Below are positions 57,422 through 64,000 of a stretch of DNA of 64,000 nucleotides, one piece after another. The notes below the pieces were generated by a model, which saw only the letters and a list, made by a program, of their open reading frames with translations, was not told where the DNA came from and ran no database searches. The stretch is from Papio anubis (taxonomy: Eukaryota; Chordata; Mammalia; Primates; Cercopithecidae). The stretch lies in assembly GCF_008728515.1 (NCBI RefSeq), contig NC_044996.1:99579287-99643286 (forward strand), read 5' to 3'. The position numbers were made by a program, and so were the translations under genes. Every line of letters starts with the position of its first letter. Position 1 is the stretch's first letter.

Positions 57422-58383
57422 CTTTAGATTTTTTTAAAATTTATTTTTAATTGACTAATAATTGTGTATATGTGATTCAATGTGGTGTTTTGGTATATGT
57501 TTACAATGTGCAATGATTAAATTAAGCTAATTAACAAACCTACACCTCACATACTTACCTTTCCGTGGTGAAAACATTTAAAATCCACTATTATGGCTAT
57601 TTTTAAATATGCAGTATATTATTATTTATTATAGTCACCATTCTGTACAATAGATTACTAAAGCTTATTCCTCCTGTCTAAGTGAAATTTTGATAAGCTT
57701 CTTTCATTTTCTCATCCACTCCCATTCTGAGCCTCTTGTAACCATCATTCTGCTCTCTACTTCTGTGAGTTCACGTCTTTTAGATTGACTTGTAAGTGAG
57801 ACCATGTGGTATTTGTCTTTCTGTGCCTTGCTTATTTCACTTAACATAACGTCCTCCAGGTTTATCTATACTGTTGAAAATGACACAATTTCCCTCTTTT
57901 AAAGGCTGAATTGTATTCCATTTTGTATCTATACTGCATTTTTTAATTGTTTTACTTTTAAGAGTACCATGCTTTTTATATTTCCTTATTAAGGAAATCT
58001 TTTCTTTTGTCTCCTTATAGACTATTCATAATTTTAGCTTTTATTTGAGGTTTATGATGCATTTCTAATTAATTTTTGTGTATGGTATAAAATAAGGGTT
58101 GAGAGTCTTTTTATTTGCATGTAGATTTCTAATTTTTTTTCAGCACCATTTCCTGAAAAGACTATCCTATTCCTACTTAATTACATTGCTCTCTTTTAAG
58201 AAAATAAATTAACCATATATGCATGGGTCTATTTCTATTCTGTTGATAGGTATGTCTATCCTCATGGCAATATCACACAATCTTGATTACTAAAGACTAA
58301 AGTTTTATAATAAGACTTGAAGTCAGTAGTTTAAGTCCATCAACTTTATTCTTCTTTTTCAAACCTTATTTGGTTTTATTTTT
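57422..58383 (-). mobile_element. L1M/L1PB element, 3' UTR and ORF2 end, first part
   Basis: Reverse-strand L1: TTTTGGTATATGTTTACAAT, ACACCTCACATACTTACCTT, CATTCTGCTCTCTACTTCTG, AAGTGAGACCATGTGGTATT, AACATAACGTCCTCCAGGTT, TTTCAGCACCATTTCCTGAA, GTCCATCAACTTTATTCTTC. It breaks at the MFF pseudogene and resumes at about 60,272. Confidence 0.82.
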
Positions 58384-60271
58384 TGGTTGACAGTTTATTA
58401 AATATACTACATTTGTACTTAATGCTGTAGTTTTAAAAATTATTCACACATGGACTTAGCAAAAATGCACTTTATAGAAAACCAACTGCAAGACCAAAAT
58501 GAAAATAAGAACACACTTATTGCACATGTATTAGATAAACTGCTGAAACGTTATGAATTAATTTAACCTGTACACGTGCTTAATGAAGGTGATCATGAAA
58601 TATTAGGTGGTTTGATTTACTTAAATTTGACACCAGACCGTGACTTCAAAAGTGTTAATGTTGAAATGTAGATGCAAAACCATCTATTAACAAAATCGTT
58701 TAATCTATTAGTCTTTGAAAAACAGAATAAAACATTGTTTTTCTTTTTAAAGATACTTTCCGAAATCCATTCTTTATGCACTCGTTCTCCCATTCAAAAA
58801 GTTAGTTGTGCAGGCTGATGAGGCAAAAAATCAATTCCTTTTAAAAAAAATCCTAACAAACTAGAGCCTACTTACAAAACATGCAAAGGGAGAATTTTAA
58901 GTAGGTATTACTGCAGAACTGGTTAAAAGTGAATACAGCTGAGTGACAGAATATACCTTTCCTCTGACAATACAGGTCCTTCCCCCTTCTCTCTGGAAGA
59001 AACACATCACTGGGGCATGGACTATATAACGGCATAAAATGCAAAGACAGAAACAAAGAAGTTTGCAAGTTCTCTATATTTCTAGCTGTTGAGGCCGTAT
59101 GTTTAAGAGCTGAAGTTACCTCTAGCGGCGAAACCAGAGCCAGGTATTAAGCAGCCAGAATCCTATGGTAATTGAATACATGACCATTTCTCTCTTGGCA
59201 CGTTCTTTGTTCTCCTCTTCTAGATGTTGTAAGCGTCTATTTAGTTTGATTATCTGTCGTCTTAACGAAGCTGCACCTGCACCAGTCACGTCATCCAAAG
59301 TTCCTTCACTTGTATCTAGGTTTGAAGTGCCATACCTGATGTTGTCACGATGCAGATTAGAAGTGGTAGCAGCAGACCTGCCATTCTGCACAGGTCTGCG
59401 ATTTTCACCCATCTCATTCACGATATGCTGGTAAGCCCTACGAGTGGAAGACTGGATAAATGACAGAATGCCATGAACAGAGGAAAGATTAGTTCTATTT
59501 TCGGGTAACATCTTGGGAAGACAGATCCAAGCTTCTTATGGTGATGGTGTCACGATGAAATAACTCCTGATCAACTGTCTATTTTGGCCAACAACATTTT
59601 CACTCAAAGAGCAGTCTCTTTTTAGCTTGCCAACCACACAGATTTCTTCATTTTGAAGGGTTGAAGGAGGTCTTTCTAAATCCTGAAAATCTGGTGGTCT
59701 TCCACTTGAAGTACATGAAGTGGTGGTTTTAGTGCCAGAGGTTTAAAGGGAGTTGACTGAATAAGATCAAGATGCACTGGTGTTCAAAACAGAATGTCTC
59801 CGTTGTTCTCTGCTGTAACAATCCTCTCTAGAACCTGCATCATCACATTAGCATTTAGAACTCCTTCTTGGAATTCTTGTTCCAAGTCACCATTTGATGA
59901 TGCTGACTTAATTTTTCTGGGACCCTCATTTGCTGACTAATATCTTTATTGTATTCCATTTCATACTGAAATTCACTAATTTCTTCCATCTCGGCACCAG
60001 TAGGAGAAGGAAGTGCTTCCCTACTCACCAAATATGTACCAGCTACTACTTGCTATTTGGCACTATCTGCTCCCTTGCTTCATATTAAATGCTTTAATTT
60101 CATTCAAAGTACATGTGCTGGGTTTAGAGCCACTTTTGTTCCTCTGGGCCTGTAGAGAGTTCTCAGTGAGAGCTGCCAGGGTGGGTGCTCTCAGGGGCCA
60201 TTAGCAAAATGCAGGAAAGAGCTAGGACAAAGCACCTGTCAGGTTGGCCTGTGGCAGACTAGGAGAGCCTC
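58384..60271 (-). pseudogene. MFFP: Processed pseudogene of MFF (mitochondrial fission factor)
   Basis: On the minus strand an intronless copy of MFF mRNA runs from about 60,270 (5' UTR) to about 58,384 (3' UTR). N-terminal coding text starts near 60,040 (LPSPTGAEMEEIS, then QYEMEYN). The middle (PDFQDLERPPS near 59,685) needs a frameshift to join the preceding frame. A TAA at 59,536-59,538 replaces a Gln codon just after TPSP. Beyond it an open frame of 129 codons (59,511-59,122) keeps the C-terminal coiled coil (SLRRQIIKLNRRLQ, LEEENKERAKREM) and tail anchor (MYSITIGFWLLNTWLWFRR). The copy derives from a short splice form: the alternatively spliced middle exons are absent. Functional MFF is a tail-anchored outer-membrane receptor for the fission GTPase DRP1. 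This copy is disabled, lacks a promoter of its own, and sits inside an L1M. Flanks TGGTTTTATTT and TGGTTATTTT are a likely decayed target duplication. Confidence 0.92.
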
Positions 60272-60385
60272 ATGTGGTTATTTTAGATACTTTATAATTT
60301 CATATAAATTTTACAATAAGGTTTCCAATTTCTATGAAACAACTTGGTGGAATTTAGATTGTGATTACATAAAATGTATCATCTA
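60272..60385 (-). mobile_element. L1M continuation after the MFF pseudogene
   Basis: TTTCATATAAATTTTACAAT, AAGGTTTCCAATTTCTATGA and TTTAGATTGTGATTACATAA follow directly on the L1M text interrupted at 58,383. Confidence 0.7.
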
Positions 60386-60415
60386 TCTATCTATCTATCA
60401 TCTGTCTATCTAGAT
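60377..60415. repeat. (TCTA)n tetranucleotide repeat
   Basis: Five clean CTAT units followed by interrupted ones (ATCATCTGTCTATCTAGATA). Confidence 0.9.
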
Positions 60416-60640
60416 ATCCCTCTCTCCACCTCTACTCACTACTCACTATGACAACTTTTTCTTTACTGCGTAACTGTGCTTCCCCTGGAATAAATACTTT
60501 TCTTGTTTCTTTTGTTTCCTTAGTTTTCTATGTATTTACACATACTTTTGCTTCCAGACTTTTCTTCATTCCTTCTCTCAATAAATTTGAATACATTAGA
60601 TATTCCATCAGTTTTATCTTTTTAAACAGAAATATCTCTT

Positions 60641-60806
60641 TTTTTAAATTATTATTATACTTTAAGTTCTAGGGTACATGTGCATAACGTGCAGGTTTGT
60701 TACATATGTATACTTGTGCCATGTTGCTGTGCTGCACCCATCAACTCGTCAGCACCCATCAACTCGTCATTTACATCAGGTATAACTCCCAATGCAAACC
60801 CTCCCC
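60641..60806 (-). mobile_element. Severely truncated L1 (166 bp) with 12-bp target duplication
   Basis: The reverse complement of the last about 140 bp of an L1 3' UTR plus a short tail. Flanked by GAAATATCTCTT at 60,629-60,640 and 60,807-60,818. It carries the duplicated ACCCATCAACTCGTC unit twice in tandem. Confidence 0.94.
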
Positions 60807-60818
60807 GAAATATCTCTT

Positions 60819-61057
60819 AATAAACCTCTGATCTGCTTAAATATAGACAGCTTGCTCCCTAGGCCTGTTGAACACTCTCATCCTATAATCTCCCTTTGCC
60901 ACCATCTCGGGTTTTTTTTTTTTTTTTGCCACCTTCTTGACTTGGTTCCCCTGTTGCCTTATATATTCCTCTTCCTTGGTTTACCATCTTTCTTAGTGAC
61001 CACATACTCTAGTAGTTGCCCCAGAAAGAGGGCATGGGAGGTAAAATTTTTAAGACT
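60819..61057. other. Unassigned sequence with long T run
   Basis: A T run of about 16 at 60,911-60,927 is not followed by any Alu or L1 body. No gene. Confidence 0.5.
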
Positions 61058-61126
61058 ATATATAATATATATATACTTAAAAAATATATATATGTTCTTT
61101 AAAAAAATACATATATATATATATAT
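61058..61126. repeat. (TA)n-rich tract abutting an Alu tail
   Basis: Alternating TA/AT units with short A runs; the last array (61,110-61,126) occupies the place where the T tail of the next Alu should be. Confidence 0.88.
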
Positions 61127-61409
61127 GAGACAGAGTCTTTCTCTGTCTCCCAGGCTGGAGTGCAATGGCACGTTCTTGGCTCAATACAACCTCTGCCTCC
61201 TGGGTTCAACCGATTCTCCTGCCTCAGCCTCCTGAGTAGCTAGGATTACAGGCATGAGCCACCACGCCTGGCTAATTTTGTGATTTTTTAGTAGAGACGG
61301 GGTTTCACTCTGTTGGCCAGGCTGGTCTCGAACGCCTCACCCCAGGTGATCCACCTACCTCGGCCTTCTAAAGTGCTGGGATTACAGGCGTGAGTCACTG
61401 TGCCTGGCC
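61127..61409 (-). mobile_element. AluS-type element
   Basis: Reverse-strand Alu from GAGACAGAGTCTTTCTCTGT to CACTGTGCCTGGCC. A small deletion in the middle (GGATTACAGGCATGAGCCAC). Tail replaced by TA repeat. Confidence 0.94.
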
Positions 61410-64000
61410 TTCCTTTGAATTTTGATCACATTGTTCTATTGTTTTCTAGCTTCCAGCATTGCTGTGGAAAAATAAAATACCACAGCCATTCATTATCCTT
61501 TATGTAAAAGCTGAGTTTTTGCTGTTGCTGTTTCATCTCTTTCTCTTCAGAGAGAACTTTTATTTGACCTAAGTAATGTAAAACTGGCTTGATGCAGCTC
61601 TATCTTCCTTCTTTGTGATAAGCTCTTTCAAATTGGAAATTCAAGCTTTTTCAATTTTGGGGAAGATTCTGGAAATTATTTTGTTGCTGATGTCTTCCTT
61701 TCTGTTTTTCCATCTTATGTTTGTGGCCACAGGAACAGAAGAGAGGGACAGCTGTTGGTCTTTTCCATAAGTCTTATAGACCTATATGCCTCTTAAACTA
61801 TCTACATTTCATCATGACTTCAAGAAAACTAAATTATAAATAAGAAAAACAACGAAAACTTTAAAAAAATTTTGTAAAGCTTAGGAACTCATAAGTATAC
61901 CTCAGCAAATGATTTTAGTTACTTCAATTTTCTTCTGCAAAATTAACACAGGTTATTCAGATTAGTATCTTCGGAATGGATTATTTTTGACTTCATACTT
62001 ATACTTTTTGGTCTATTTTCTGAGATGCTTTCCAAACTCGTATTGAATTTTTATATTATTGCCAACGGCTCTTCAACTTTTTGTGTATTCCGAATGTTCT
62101 TTCCTCGTACCATATTGTTCTAGTTTCATGGATACAATATATTATCTCTCAGAAGATATAAGTAATCCTTTTAAAAGTTTTCTTCTCTCTGCAAAGTTTG
62201 TTTCTTGTTTCTTTTCTTTTCTTTCTGGTTGTTTTGTTCACTTTGTTTCATATTTCTCATATCTGATGACCCTTGACTGTCTGAATACATCATACAGCTT
62301 TGTACCAATGAGTAGGGTTTTTCAATTGTGGGAGACACTATAATGTGATTTGCCTGATCTATTTCATCAGAAAATCCCTAATGCCAATATCTCTTCTCCC
62401 CAACCACCCCAACTCCTGCCTCCCACCCAGTTGGTCAGGTTCCAAAATGAAGACCTTTACAATAGCTTATGAGCATCTGGGAAACTGAAAGAGATGAGAA
62501 AGCTGACTGTGTCAACATTTAATAGGCAAATTTCCCCCTCTCTATAATCAACTGTGCCTGGTGTACCTTAGTCCAAAGACCCGCTGTCCTCATTCGCTAC
62601 AAGAAATAAACCTTCAGTCTCCTGTTAGGATGAAGTAGGATCAGTGTCGACTGCTTGGAGTGGAGGAGGCACTTTGGGACCCCAATTCTTCTTAAATAGA
62701 TTTTCAGTGAAGTCTCCTGTTTTTAGCCTTACTTTAACTAGCATTTCTACAGCTGCCACCAATTCCTAAGCTGTTAGGAAAAAGTTCTGAGGTGCAAACT
62801 GGGTTGTTTCTGGCTTTCCTGCTGCCGGCTTAGAATTCAGCTGAGTTGAGCCTTTTAGGTCAGTTACCATCTATCCATCTGTTTTCTGGCTTCCATAAAT
62901 TTATTACTGTTGTCTTCTCTCTCTTCTCTTTGTTCTTGTGACTCTATGACAGATGTAAATGTATTTGTTCAGTTGGTCATTGTTATTCAGAACAGTGCTC
63001 TCCTTTTAACTTAAATTTATGATAATATTCATGTGTTTTCTAAGGCACTTGTTTCCTCCCATTATTCCTGCTGTCCGTCTTTCACCTCAATGTAGCCATA
63101 TATTTAAGTGTTAAACCTCATTCATGATGCCCACATAATGTTATAAATGATAGTTGCAGAATCCAGTACAACTGTAGGAAGAAACCATATATGTGTGTGC
63201 ATGCCTGCACACATGCACACATAGGTTAGATTAAACTCCTGGTTTATTCAGGCCAGAATGTAGAATCTTCTTGGAAACAAGGTAGCTACCTTTCCACTGC
63301 CTGTGCTAGCATCTCTTGGAAGCTTCTATTAACATTTAACATGCAATCTTGGGTTTTTCTTTTGTTTTTTTGATCTGAGGAATTCATTTTTTGACTATGT
63401 CACAGTACCATTGAGGAAGCATTTACACAGATAATGTTTTTCCTTAGAAGACAATATTTAGATATATTCTGGAACATTAAAGACAATCTAGAGGGTAAAT
63501 GTGCTAATGATTCTTTAGCTAAACTCAGTGTCAGCAAGATTTATGCTTATTTAAAGGATAAAACAGAGTGAGTGTCCAGAAGTCCCTGGATAATCTCTGT
63601 ATCCTTCTTCTCAGTGTCCTGGAAAGCCTATTTCCCCATTAGTCCATGCACAGGTGTAATACAATATCTTATTTTTTTTTCTGGGGTGGCTATGATCGTG
63701 TTTTTGGTCAAAGGATCATCTAGCATTAAATTTTAGAACAGTTTCCCAAATGTGTGACTTGGTGTTGATGGAATATGGCAATGTTGATGTCCAGAGGAAT
63801 CTTGGTATAGAAGCCATTTATTGCTCTGGCAACCATTAATATTATCTGTGGCATCACACTTTTTTAGTCCTAAGCAATTATTGACCCATGTAAGTCATGC
63901 AGAAACTTTCAGTTTTAAAGAGTATGCTTTCACCCTCGATGTTCTGCCAAATGGTCTTTCTCCCAGGAATACATTTTAGTTTTATGTAATGGAGCGCAGT
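61410..64000. other. Unassigned sequence, possibly decayed L1
   Basis: No gene is seen. The first 900 bases (GTTTTCTAGCTTCCAGCATT, GATGTCTTCCTTTCTGTTTT, GTCTATTTTCTGAGATGCTT) have the T-rich texture of reverse-strand ancient LINE sequence but no block I can pin down. From 62,350 onward the sequence looks single-copy. A short CA/TG-rich stretch lies at about 63,190-63,222. Confidence 0.35.

Noticed and set aside
61058..61126. Possible CRISPR-like or origin-like AT array
   Set aside because: It is a simple TA microsatellite at an Alu tail in a primate genome; no spacer structure.
1..64000. A new multi-gene defence or biosynthetic system
   Set aside because: The sequence is primate nuclear DNA. 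Apart from the microRNA cluster and its host transcript, everything recognisable is transposon, pseudogene or simple repeat.

Overview
This is primate nuclear DNA, almost certainly from an Old World monkey (macaque, baboon or guenon type). Alu elements occur throughout. Two AluY copies (4,562 and 57,111) carry the cercopithecid-type diagnostic bases, and three L1 insertions share a short duplication in the 3' UTR that I associate with Old World monkey L1s. There is no long spliced protein-coding gene. Almost every open reading frame is chance or lies inside a repeat.

The functional core is the microRNA cluster miR-222/miR-221, plus strand, at 41,736-41,845 and 42,581-42,690. Both stem-loops are recognisable base by base, and all mature arms match the human sequences as I remember them. 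In human this locus is on Xp11.3, so the window is probably X-chromosomal and in the opposite orientation to the human reference. A matching host-gene promoter lies about 23.8 kb upstream: two inverted CCAAT boxes, a TATA box at 17,887 and an initiator at 17,917, followed by a strong splice donor at 18,390/18,391. A strong splice acceptor at 41,704/41,705 opens the terminal exon only 31 nt before pre-miR-222. A polyadenylation signal with a GU-rich element follows at 43,587. Together these describe a MIR222HG-like non-coding transcript of about 25.7 kb.

Layout: 1-16,800 is old intergenic sequence with MER20, MIR, a 1.3-kb L2 and three Alus. 16,800-18,390 is the low-repeat promoter and first-exon region. 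18,391-41,704 is the putative intron, with scattered MIR, L2 and L1 fragments and two Alus. 41,705-about 43,610 is the microRNA exon. 44,255-47,970 is an ERV-type LTR split by a complete MLT1-like MaLR provirus. About 48,128-55,306 is an ancient minus-strand L1 that took several later insertions, including a twin-primed (5'-inverted) L1. 55,307-57,056 is a second MaLR provirus containing an oppositely oriented retroviral pol fragment. 57,422-60,385 is another old L1, interrupted by a processed pseudogene of MFF (mitochondrial fission factor). 60,386-64,000 holds a tiny L1, an Alu and mostly unassigned sequence.

All twelve Alu-family elements I could find lie in the same (minus) orientation. 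Repeat subfamily names come from recalled consensus features, not a database search, and boundaries of old repeats are accurate only to tens of bases.
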